Under the pieces are notes generated by a model. The model made no database searches. It was not told the origin of the DNA and saw nothing but the letters and a program-made list of their open reading frames with translations. This document shows, piece after piece, positions 54,206-63,378 of a stretch of DNA of 64,000 nt. The DNA is from Penicillus capitatus (taxonomy: Eukaryota; Chlorophyta), in assembly GCA_965649825.1 (NCBI GenBank), contig OZ287699.1, positions 1,116,001-1,180,000 of the forward strand, read 5' to 3'. Made by a program: the position numbers and the translations under genes. Every line of letters begins with the position of its first letter. Within the stretch, counting starts at the first letter, position 1.

Positions 54206-54776
54206 ATGCATGCGAGATCTCTCGGTAGCAAAACGGCTCTAGGCGGTGCGTCTCTTTTTTGAGATCTCTCTGTGTTTTGTCCCTTCGTGAAAGAACCCTT
54301 GTATCGATGCCTGTTTGTCATTGGACAGGGACTATGCCTTCTGCACTGCGTCGTGCCCCTCCACCTCGTCTCGCTTTTCAGCCCGTCGTGGCCAAGACAT
54401 CGTTGGAGTTTATCCGCGGGATCGAAGAGAAATCCGTTCCAGATGTTCGTCTGACACGTTCGGTGGACGGGACGAATGGAACGGCGATTTTTCGATTTAC
54501 AACGCCGTCCATTTTGTCCGAGTCTGACGAACTGGGTGACATTACAGGTATGGCTGGATTAGACATGGGATTCGCTGAAATGTGCGATCAGGTCTTTATA
54601 TGATCGATGACGAAGGCGTACTGCAGACCGTTGAAGTGAGTGCAAAATTTGTGAACGGAAAACCGGAGGCGATCGAAGCGAAATACTTTATGAAATCGCC
54701 CGTGGAATGGGACAGATTCATGCGGTTCATGGAGAGGTATGCCGAAGAGAATGGCCTCGGATTTCAAAAAGTATAA
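54206..54776 (+). CDS. PSB28: Photosystem II assembly factor Psb28
   Basis: Psb28 binds assembly intermediates of photosystem II (RC47) in the thylakoid membrane. Recognisable core: [68 protein letters not shown] and [20 protein letters not shown]. The N-terminal extension ([14 protein letters not shown], then [17 protein letters not shown] after an intron) is a transit peptide without a hydrophobic signal. Introns: GTGCGTCT...GGACAG and 54,557-54,601 type (GTATGGCT...ATCAG) inside DITG|LYM. An alternative last intron (GTATAAC...GTTTAG) would replace the final Val by GKK and end at 54,840. The gene is plastid-encoded in many red-lineage plastids but nuclear in green plants. Confidence 0.9.
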
Positions 54777-54987
54777 CGACGTGATGTGACGTGCGCCGCC
54801 ACCGCCACTATTGCTTGTATGCGTTTAGGGTAAGAAATGAAGGGAGAAGATCCGGCGAGACATTTTTGATAAGAGAGCGATTGGACTATTCTTTAAATCC
54901 CTCATTCGTCTTTTACCGTGTGCCGTGTGTTGCGCTGAGCAGTTCATTTAAGGTCTACGACAAAGAAGCTGCAAGGAAGCTATGGGA

Positions 54988-55975
54988 TTATAACAAATCG
55001 CCGAAAAAATACCGAACGTCCAGTGGCAGATCATCGAGTTCCAAGAACCGATAGAGATCATCCGTTCCGATATTCACCGTCGGGCCCTTCTTCCTAATCG
55101 TCTTTCGAACGACCTGACCGAACTCCTTCTTCAGCACACAGCTATGCCCCTGAGCAGCAATGCCTGTGTCATCTGCACAAACGCAAGGCAATCCGTGCCG
55201 CACCAGAACGGTCGTGCTGGAATCATATTTCAAGTTGCAGGTGGCCGGAACCTTAACGAGAGAGATCGAAGGACGCGAGCATACGACTTCGCCACTGTCT
55301 CCCTCGACGATGCACATGCCGCCGTCGATGACGAAACTGAATGTGGGTCCCTGAGAGAGACACATCGCCGTCGGCAGGTTCAGATGTCGTGCGCTTACGA
55401 CGCAGGCGTCCGGAATCTTTCCGCTGTGAATGATTCCCGGGCCGCTGCACTTTTTGGTCAGGCCAAACAGCTCGTTGAATTTCTCCGTCGGTGAACGGAG
55501 GAAATCCAACAGTTCGGACTGCTCGCCGTTGAAGAGGCCGGAGACGCGATCCATGGCAAAGTCGATGGTTTCGTTGAATTTCTTCTCCACGGCGCCGAGA
55601 AAATCGCCACCGAAGAGCTTTCCTGTGTCGATGTCGAGTCCGAGGTCGTCTGGACGCGGCAGACGAATATCGCCAATAGACACGCGCCATTCCGCCAGCA
55701 GTTTCAGAATATCGCCGACATAAGAACCGTCGAAAACTGCAGCAGCGTCAGCAGAGGGCTGGACATCAGGTACTCGCTTACGGTAGTCTGGAATGGCGCC
55801 TTTAATCAACTGCAGCGCGTCGTCGCCTGGATCCACGAATGGGTCGGATGCACGTCATGTTCAGCCGTGAACAGATTCTACTCCTTTGGCCGCTGTCGGG
55901 AGTCGATTCGGCACTCGGCGTTGCCAAAAGCAGAAGGAGACCAAAGATCACAGAAGACAGTCGTGCCACATCCAT
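54988..55975 (-). CDS. Secreted protein of unknown family
   Basis: Signal peptide exon from ATG 55,975 (MDVARLSSVIFGLLLLLATP) joined by a 55-nt intron (GTAGAATC...GATCCAG) to a 275-residue exon. The mature protein starts with an acidic helical region (DDALQLIKGAIPDYRKRV), has Gly/Asp-rich stretches and a Cys-containing half (GLTKKCSGPGIIHSGKIPDA, TAMCLSQGPTFSFVIDGGMC, SCVLKKEFGQVVRKTIRKKG). Eight or nine cysteines in the C-terminal part suggest disulphides. No family recognised. It could be extracellular or lumenal. Confidence 0.6.
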
Positions 55976-56116
55976 TGCTTCGTCTTTTCAGTCGTCGACA
56001 AAAAACGATGCGTCGCAACCGTATCGTGTGCCATTGTCACGTCGAGATCTTCTTGGACAAGGCAAGCGACGCGCGAAGGAAATGAACCCGGAAAGGGAAT
56101 GGATCTTATTCGGTGT

Positions 56117-57270
56117 TTACATTTTGGACGATGTCGGTCGTCCGATGTCTTTGGTGCTTTGCTCGAGCTTCCTGGATGTCTGTTGAAGATGATCTGGATC
56201 CGCCATCGGCTCACTGAAAAGCCAATGGCCGCCATCTGCGATCACGATCGCTCCACTCATGTAACTGCAGCGTCGTCGATGTCGCTTAGACGCAAAAGCG
56301 ATCGAAAGCGAGATCGATACCTCGATGCCGGAGAAACGAGAAAGATGCAGGTCATGGCGATTTCGGCTTTCGTGCCTAGGCGACCGAGCGGCACTTGCCG
56401 ACGAATGCCCTTCTCCACTTTGTTCAGCAAGGCTGGTGCCAATTTCGTTAATCCTGCACGACATCGCCATCCTACTCTCCCCTCTTCTGTCTGGAAAGGT
56501 CAAGATGTACCTGCCGTATCTGCAATCGGTCCGGGGGCGAGGCCGTTGACTCGGATACCGTATCTGCCCCATTCCAATGCCAGATTTCGCGTCATGCTGT
56601 CAATTGCGGATTTTGCCGCACACGCATGCAGCTGAAACCAAGTCGCCCCATAGTGCAACGTCATGCTGATGTTCACAATGACGCCTTTCGATGCTCTGAG
56701 ATGCGGAAAACACACGCGACACATGTTAAACACGCCATAGGTGTCGATCTCGATCACTGCAGATCGCACATTTACCCAAATATAAATACAGGACGCGCAC
56801 CCGTTCGGAAGCCTTTAAGATTGAGATCCTCCGCCTTGACGAGGAAGTTTCCGGCGGCTGCATTGACGAGGATGTCCAAACGACCGCCAAAAGCTTTGAG
56901 CGTTTGTTTCATAGCGGCCTCACACTGATCTTCATGACGCACATCGCCGATCGCTTTGGTGGCATGGATGTTGCTTGAACGCAGCACCGATACAGCCTCG
57001 TCCAAGACATCTGTACGGCGACCCATAACGCAGACAGACGCTCCATGCAATCCTGGCAACACCCACCATCTCTATACAGGTCACTAACTGAATAGTAATG
57101 CTCTGACCGAACTGCCGTGCGATCTCGAATCCTATACCCGTCCCACCTCCTGTAATAAGGGCCACCTGTCAACAAAGACCGCCGCCGCCGTTGTTCAGAA
57201 GACGAAGAGCGAGATCGGCGAGGACCTTTCCTTTTAGGACGTCCTTTCTGAAGACGCTCTCGCTGTCCAT
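56117..57270 (-). CDS. Peroxisomal 2,4-dienoyl-CoA reductase-like SDR
   Basis: SDR of the DECR2/PDCR type. Exon 1 is MDSESVFRKDVLKGK; after a GTCCTCGC...GTTGACAG intron comes VALITGGGTGIGFEIARQFG, then ASVCVMGRRTDVLDEAVSVL, GRLDILVNAAAGNFLV, VIEIDTYGVFNMCRVCFPHL and GVIVNISMTLHYGATWFQLH. The dienoyl-CoA reductases have Lys in place of the usual SDR Tyr; here HACAAKSAID supplies Lys. Near the end: VPLGRLGTKAEIAMTCIFLV and YMSGAIVIADGGHWL. The C-terminus SKM is a PTS1 variant, so a peroxisomal location is likely. It removes double bonds during beta-oxidation of unsaturated fatty acids. Confidence 0.82.
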
Positions 57271-57377
57271 CCGTCCTCCTGCTTGTCGGACGTCGTTTTC
57301 GCAAGACAAATGGATGTAACGGTGCGCGCACCGGCATTGGATGAATTGCGCCTCTTTCGCTGAGCACCCCAGATTCG

Positions 57378-58858
57378 ATGTCTCGTCTAGGCGCAAGCAG
57401 CAGCTTCATCGTGAGCGACCAGCTGACGGACGACGATGTCCTGCAACAAGAAATCCCTTGGCAGACATACGTGACGTCCAAACTCATTGGCCAGGCGGAG
57501 CTGGACCTATTGAAGCGCATTGACAAACAGCATCCCGAGTATCAAGACGCTCTCCTCGATGAATCCGGTCCTGCATTTTTCAAAGCATTTTTGACGGTGC
57601 TTCGTGCGACGACCAAGGAACAGGTCGTGCGCTATGTCTTGGCCCTTCTCGACCAAGTCATCTCGCGCGAGCCGTCGCGTGCGGCGCTCTGTCATTCGAG
57701 CAACGATGTTGCCAAGTCGGACAAGACCCAGGGTCCCTATACCATCCTCCTGCGTCATCTCAACCGCACGGATTGGTTCACTCAAGAGAAGGCGAGTCGT
57801 CTGCTCTGCGTCATGCTCATGGAGCGCCCCGATAAAGAGAACTCTCCGCTGACAACGGGGGAGAAATTTGTGCCTCCTTCGGAGGGTGACAGCTTCGTCG
57901 AGACCGCAGAAACAACGGTGGTGCAATTTGTGGAATGGATCACGGGGCAATTGCGCCGCCCCACGAGTCCAACCCGATCCACTCCGGCAGCGATCCATGC
58001 TTTGGCTGGGATCTTGAGAGAACGTGGTACGAGGAAGCTCTTCCACAAAGAGGGAGGCGTGGCTCTCTTGGCCCCTCTGCTCAGAACTGCAGCCCAGGGC
58101 GAAGTGCTCGATATCCAGCTTCTCTACGAGACTGTGCTGTGCGTCTGGCTTCTCTCCTATCTGCCAGAATGCCAGAAGACCATCCAAGACTGCGGAATTG
58201 CGCGTTCGTTGGTGGGCATTGTGCGTTTGAATGTGAAAGAGAAGGTCACACGTGTGGCGCTGTTTGCTCTGAAAAATATCCTCGCTTCGGGAGAGGTCGA
58301 TGTCACGCCAGAAGTGGTGGATGCCAAACTGCCACGTCTCGTTCAGATCCGAATGCTTCAGAACTGGGGAGATGAAGATATACTGCCAACTCTGGAATGG
58401 ATGGATGAGAAGATCCGAACGAGCATTCAGGTTCTCTCCTCCTTCGAGAAATACCGAAAAGAGATCCTCGGGGGTCGCCTGGACTGGAGTCCGATGCACA
58501 CAGAAGATCAATTCTGGAAACAGAACGTGGAAAAGTGTGACCATTTCTTGCGACTTGACCATACCAAAGTGTGACCTATAGGTTTGAGGAGAAGGAGTTT
58601 GAAGTTCTGCGCGTGTTGCTGCGTCTGTTGTCGGTTTCGCGTGAAGTGAAGGTTCTGTCCGTGGGTTGCCACGATCTCGGCCAGTTTGTGACCTATCATC
58701 CTCACGGACGCAACATCGTGAGTGACTTGCATGGGAAAGAGATTGTGATGGAACTCATGCGCCATTCGGATCCAGAAGTACAGAAGAATGCTTTGCTTTG
58801 CGTTCAGAAGATTATGCTCAGTCGCGAGAAATTTGAATTTCTCGCAGCGGCATCTTAG
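57378..58858 (+). CDS. VMA13: V-ATPase subunit H
   Basis: Regulatory subunit of the V1 sector, all-helical repeats. Landmarks: IPWQTYVTSKLIGQAELDLL, ALLDESGPAFFKAFLTVLRA, WFTQEKASRLLCVMLMERP, FVEWITGQLRRP, ALAGILRERGTRKLFHKEGG and, after the only intron, FEEKEFEVLRVLLRLLSVS, GCHDLGQFVTYHPHGRNIV and MELMRHSDPEVQKNALLCVQ. The intron 58,535-58,581 begins GTGTGAC, is 47 nt long and joins NVEK to FEEK; skipping it would end the protein early. Length and order match the family. Start at 57,378 is 107 bp from the divergent DECR gene. Confidence 0.92.
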
Positions 58859-59098
58859 AAACGGTTCTTGATTTTTTGCCGAGACCTTATTCCTTTATCA
58901 TTAATTTTAAGTGATGCGTATCGCCGATCGAACGACGCGCAGCAACAGGCGCCTTATGTGCAAGGCGGCATGAAATGCCCTGATGCTATTTTACAGCCAT
59001 CGGCTTACAGCACATCGCTGGAAAGGGTTTTAGGGCGATCCAATTAAGCGCCACAGACCAACTTCTACAGAGAGATGCGCCTCTCCGGGCCTGTCACA

Positions 59099-60336
59099 TC
59101 AATAGGTGTTTTGTGGATTTGGATGTTCGGCATGGACGGCATCAATCGCTTGGAGGGCCTCTTTGCTAAGCTCTTCTCCAAAGCAGCTGAGATTCTCATC
59201 CAGCTGGTCCACATTCGAGACGCCGATCATCGTGCACGGAATAAAGAAACGTGATTTGCAGAAGAGATAGGCGAGTTGAATGGGACTCCATCCAAAGTCT
59301 CTTGCAATTTTGGCGTATGCCTCAATGGCGCGCGTAACCTTTTTGGTATGGTACCGTGGATATCGGTAACCCCATCGCTCCATTCGAGATCCCTTCGGCA
59401 TCTGTCCGTTCAGATACTTTCCCGACAGAAGTCCCATCGCCGCTGCACTCCACGGAAGAAGGGGTAGATGAAAATGCCTTTCGCAGCAGACCTCGGCGAG
59501 CTCTCCCTCGAATTCACGATTCACGAGACTAAAACTATTTTGAATGGCGACAGGCCGTGGACAGTTAAGTCGGTCGGCGGTCACACAGCTCATCACCGTC
59601 CCATAGGCGCTCTCATTCGACAGCCCCCAATGCCGAATCTTCCCTTTACGAATCAACTCACCCATCGCCGTCACCTGCTCTTCAAACGAGATGCTCTCAC
59701 GCTCTTGACTCGGATCGTACGGTACTTGTCCCATTCGCGGTAGATATCTAGGCACCACCGAGATGCAATGCATCCCAGACTCAATAGTCCTGACCTGTCT
59801 GGCCAATGCGTGTAGAAGAGATCAATGTGATCAACGGCAAGACGTCGCAGTTCACCGTCCGCCGCCTCCTCAATGCTCTTGGCATCGAGACGTAGATCTC
59901 TTCTCTTTGACGGCGGAACGGTTCGGTTGGCAGCAATGAAGCCCATATCATCTGCCTCTGAGTACCCAGCAACTTTGGTCGCGAGGATGACGTCTTCTCG
60001 CTTTATACGGCGGTGCTTGAGCCAGGAACCGAGGCATTCCGAACTCAAGCCGACGTTTTCTGGACTCGGGGGAATGGCATAGTATTCAGAAGTGTCAAAA
60101 AAGTTGATGCCTCTGTTGTATGCGGCGTCGAGAATGGCAAACGACTCCTCTTTTGTATTCTGCGAGCCGAAGAGCATGCATCCAAGACTGACTTCGGAGA
60201 CATAGAGATCTGAACGACCGAGTTGAACAGTCTTGAGCGTTGCCTCTCTCGAGGCCGCTCGACAGAACGTCTTCGTCCGGAAAGGCATCCGTGGTGCCAA
60301 ACATACCTCATAAGCGCGCTGTGGTCGACGCAGCAT
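59099..60336 (-). CDS. Aldo/keto reductase, Tas-like
   Basis: NADPH-dependent reductase of the AKR superfamily. Motifs: LYVSEVSLGCMLFGSQNT, GINFFDTSEYY (catalytic Tyr and Asp), DVILATKVAGYS (catalytic Lys), HIDLFYTHWPDR (His), joined by a GTCAGGAC...CGCCTAG-type intron to YLPRMGQVPYDPSQER, then VQNSFSLVNREFE-like and IPCTMIGVSNVDQLDENL. The tandem order and NREFE are close to bacterial Tas and plastidic AKRs. An N-terminal basic extension (MLRRPQRAYEVCLAPRMPFR) suggests organelle targeting. The ATG at 60,336 is chosen; further upstream the frame is open but not convincing. The substrate is not predicted. Confidence 0.85.
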
Positions 60337-60438
60337 CTCGACGAAATGGGCGAAGGAAGTGCGGGAGGCCAGAAGAGAGCCAGATGCACGGTGGGTCATT
60401 TCTCTCAACCGCCAATTTCCAAAGGCCTTTGTATCATC

Positions 60439-60906
60439 ATGTCCGAAGAAGCATCCTCTTCTCGAAAAGCGAAACCGTGGGAGAAGGCATGGGTCAATCC
60501 AAAATTCGTTTTCAAGAATCCTCGCTGTCGCAAGAGCAAGATTCCACTGGCGCCAACCTGCGCTTACGACGACGCAATGAACGGCGAATCGTCTGACGCC
60601 GAAGAAGCCTCGACCGATACCCCATCTGTGCAGCTGTCGGATGTCGCGATGCCAAAGCCAAAAGTCAAGCAGCCTCGACCGAAGCCACACGCCACACGCG
60701 AAACGCTCAAAGAATGGAAACAACGACGACGGCGATTCGTCAAGAAGGAGGAACCGCGTGACGCCATCTTCCCAACACGCGTCGGCTTTGCCTACTCGGA
60801 TCTGCCAATGGAGCCCAAACGCGAAGCTGAGCGCGTCCTACCCGGTTTTCCACCTGGGATGACACTTGCCGAGAGACGTCATTGGGAAGCGTGGTCACGC
60901 AATTGA
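60439..60906 (+). CDS. Basic hypothetical protein, 155 residues
   Basis: No family recognised. Intron-free, Lys/Arg/Pro-rich. A Trp-containing N-terminal block (KPWEKAWVNPKFVFKNPR), an acidic/Ser middle (GESSDAEEASTDTPS), then basic TRETLKEWKQRRRRFVKK and a C-terminal GFPPGMTLAERRHWEAWSRN. Composition suggests a nuclear or nucleolar protein. Divergent from the aldo/keto reductase with about 100 bp between starts. Confidence 0.5.
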   Translation: MSEEASSSRKAKPWEKAWVNPKFVFKNPRCRKSKIPLAPTCAYDDAMNGESSDAEEASTDTPSVQLSDVAMPKPKVKQPRPKPHATRETLKEWKQRRRRFVKKEEPRDAIFPTRVGFAYSDLPMEPKREAERVLPGFPPGMTLAERRHWEAWSRN

Positions 60907-60929
60907 TGGCCTCGCTGAATTGTTGACAC

Positions 60930-61669
60930 TCAGGAATGTTCGGCAGGAGAATCGTTATGTAAAATGAATTCCGTTTCTTCTGAGCCGTTGCGGATTTCGG
61001 ACGCTGGACTCTGGTCTTGTACCTCTTCTGCCTGCTCCAATCTTCGTTTTCGAGCTTCTGCCAGTCCTTGTTCCACAGAAGCCGTCAAACGCGCCGCCTC
61101 GGCTTCTGCTTCTTCCAATTCGAGCATCTCTGCCTAAAACTGCGCTTCCCTGGGGGAACAGATCTACCATGTCTGATCCTATACCTTGCGAAAACGTTGC
61201 CGTCTTCGTGCGGTCATCGCTCGATTGGCTCGAGAAACGGCGGGGAACCATTGTGGATTGTTTTCGATGATGTTGACGAAGACAAAGAGCGACGCAGCGC
61301 CGACCACAAACACCAGCCATACGCGTTTTTTCTCCACTTTCTCCACCGGCAGTGGTGCAGCTAAATTTATGGCCTCATTGGCAGAGATCGTCTAGCACAG
61401 CAGGATCTTCGTCAACAACACAAGGTCATTGAGAAAAGTGTGAGAACCTTGACTTGCGCGGCGGAAGGTGGCGAGAAAATGAGCATTCCCGAGAGAACAG
61501 TAGAGAAGAGGAGGGGTGCCCAGTCTTTTACATGGATACTGTGGACGCTGACCGTGAGGGGGCGTCGCAGTTGAGGTATGTGTGAAAGATGGTGTGGTTG
61601 GACACGGAAAGGAACGATTCTTGGCGAATGGACGGGTCGCAACGCACGACATCCAAACGTCACCGACAT
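60930..61669 (-). CDS. Probable plastid membrane protein with coiled-coil tail
   Basis: Three exons. A transit-like N-terminus rich in Arg/His/Pro/Ser (MSVTFGCRALRPVHSPRIVP) leads to a hydrophobic segment WAPLLFSTVLSGMLIFSPPS. A GTCAAGG...GTGCTAG intron joins it to TISANEAINLAAPLPVEKVE and a clear transmembrane helix (VWLVFVVGAASLFVFVNIIE). A GTATAGG...TTTTAG intron leads to a helical tail (MLELEEAEAEAARLTASVEQ) ending in an acidic region. Absence of an N-terminal signal and presence of Ala/Pro-rich processing-like sequence suggest plastid targeting; mitochondrion is an alternative. Family unknown. ATG 61,669 leaves 47 bp to the divergent RMND1-like gene; ATG 61,762 would overlap it. Confidence 0.5.
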
Positions 61670-61716
61670 CGGCACGAAGGTACGATCGATCACGTCTGGG
61701 AACGCACGAACGTGAC

Positions 61717-63128
61717 ATGTTCTGTCGCCCTTCGACGTTATGGAAATATACATGGCAGCCATGGCGCAGCTTCGCGACGGAGATGCTTAAGAGGAAAGCA
61801 ATATGGAAGAAAAGCCCTTTTGCGAAGGCGGGGCTAGGTAAAGTAGGAATAGATCAGGGGAGCAGTCAAGGTCTCCTGTCTCTGCGGATCTTTTCATCCC
61901 TCCCGCGAGAAGATCTCACCCCGATACATCCTCCGAAGAAAGACAAGATTCCTGTCTCGGCGTACTTTGTGGGTAAGGATGCGTGGTGCTGATAAAATGG
62001 GGATTGGATTTGTGGGGTTGCCTCGTAGGGCATAAAATTGATCTGGCAGGGGTCAATGGCGATCTCAAATTTCGCCACCACCGAGAGGGATCGACGCGTG
62101 ACTGCGTCCTGTTTGCCATTCCAAACAAAGTTAGAAAGCCCTGTTCCATGATGTGACAGCTATGGCCGCCTTATGGTGATGCACAGAGTGATGCGGATGC
62201 GCCCATCCATGTGGTCGTCTTCAAGTACGGCTCCGTGGTTTTCTTCAACATCCCGAGACGATCCGAAATTCAATGGGAGTACATCAACGCCTGCAAGAAA
62301 TACACAGCAGAGCCACTGGCAATGCCAAATGAAGATGGTCGGTGCAAAATCCTGCACATGAGCCAAGGAAGTATCCTTGTGTGTCTTCAAAGTGCATTCT
62401 CTGTTGATTCGTCCAAAGATGGCACACTGGCATCGTCAGGAGGATAACCATGTCATCCTCAAAGTGCTGGACGTTGACAACATCAAAGTCATCTCTTCTG
62501 TCTTGGGGCAATCCGTGGCGCTGGATCGATTTAGCAAGTCTCGCTAATTTCGAGGCCGTGTGCGAAACGAGCGCATTTGTTTTAGAAAAGCGGATCAGGC
62601 GCTGGAAGAATTCAGTTACATCAATCGCGAAATTGTACGCACAGGTTCGATCGGCAGATACCTCTCGCACGATCCGATGTATACAGTCACAGGGGGTTTT
62701 TCTGTGGACCGAAGAACGCTCTTCAAAATCATTGCGCGTAATAATTTGATGATCACGGAAGCCATTGTCATGTTGGGTCTCCTCGACAGGTCACACAAAA
62801 CAGAGCCCTTACCACGTTGCTGAGTTTGCTGGACATGCAGATCGGACACCGCATGGACTAACGATCGTTACTACGATGTCTGGAGCACGATGCACAACGA
62901 ATACGAACTCGCCGCGCGCTTTGCCGCCGTAGACAAAAAAGTGTGACCTCCATCATCATCACGCCTTTCCCCATTTCTCATTCTTTTTAGCTTATGTTGA
63001 TTCAACAAAGCGCCAAACACTTCTTGGAGATATTGCAAGACAACAAATCCAATTTCCTGGAGATTCTGATTATCGTTTTGATTTCGGCTGAGATTGTCGT
63101 GATGCTTTATGACATCATCCACCGATGA
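61717..63128 (+). CDS. RMND1/DUF155 (SIF2/SIF3) family mitochondrial-type protein
   Basis: DUF155 proteins sit in mitochondrial or other membranes; RMND1 supports mitochondrial translation. Recognisable: IPVSAYFVGKGHKIDLAGV-type N-terminus (after intron 1), APIHVVVFKYGSVVFFNIPR, DNHVILKVLDVDNIKVISSV, LGQSVALDRFS, DQALEEFSYINREIVRTGSI, RRTLFKIIARNNLMITEAIV, LLDRSDTAWTNDRYYDVWST and, after intron 62,941-62,990 (GTGTGAC start), a C-terminal SAKHFLEILQDNKSNFLEIL with membrane anchor. A 30-nt intron (62,130-62,159) ends TGATGTGACAG. Start 61,717 (MFCRPSTLWKYTW) or an internal ATG near 61,783. Stop 63,126-63,128. Confidence 0.82.
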
Positions 63129-63178
63129 TGACGATGAAATAGACCTACGAGAGGCGTCGCGTCGCCGATGAAGTGTTG

Positions 63179-63261
63179 TGCACAAGGTGGGGTTCGAACC
63201 CACGCGCATTACGATGCATTGGATCTTAAGGCCAACCCCTTAACCACTCGGGCACTTGTGC
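63179..63261 (-). tRNA. tRNA-Leu (anticodon UAA)
   Basis: 83 nt including discriminator A73. Acceptor stem GCACAAG/CTTGTGC pairs fully. The D arm has CCC/GGG, the anticodon loop is CTTAAGA, the T loop reads TTCGAAC, and the long variable arm marks a type II tRNA. The anticodon stem has one mismatch (C31-U39). No intron. It sits in the short interval between the RMND1-like and allantoinase genes. Confidence 0.95.
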
Positions 63262-63378
63262 GCAACTATGGCCTTTCATCCGAAGAAATAACCGACGCGC
63301 ATCGTACCGTCTGTCTCGCCAGGAGTCAAGAACAAGCGACAAATGATAGAGAGTGGTTGCAAAGGAGAAACATGACTG

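Noticed and set aside
56000-56600. Plus-strand 249-codon frame opposite the dienoyl-CoA reductase
   Set aside because: The minus strand has clear SDR motifs and a PTS1 end; the plus frame is its antisense.
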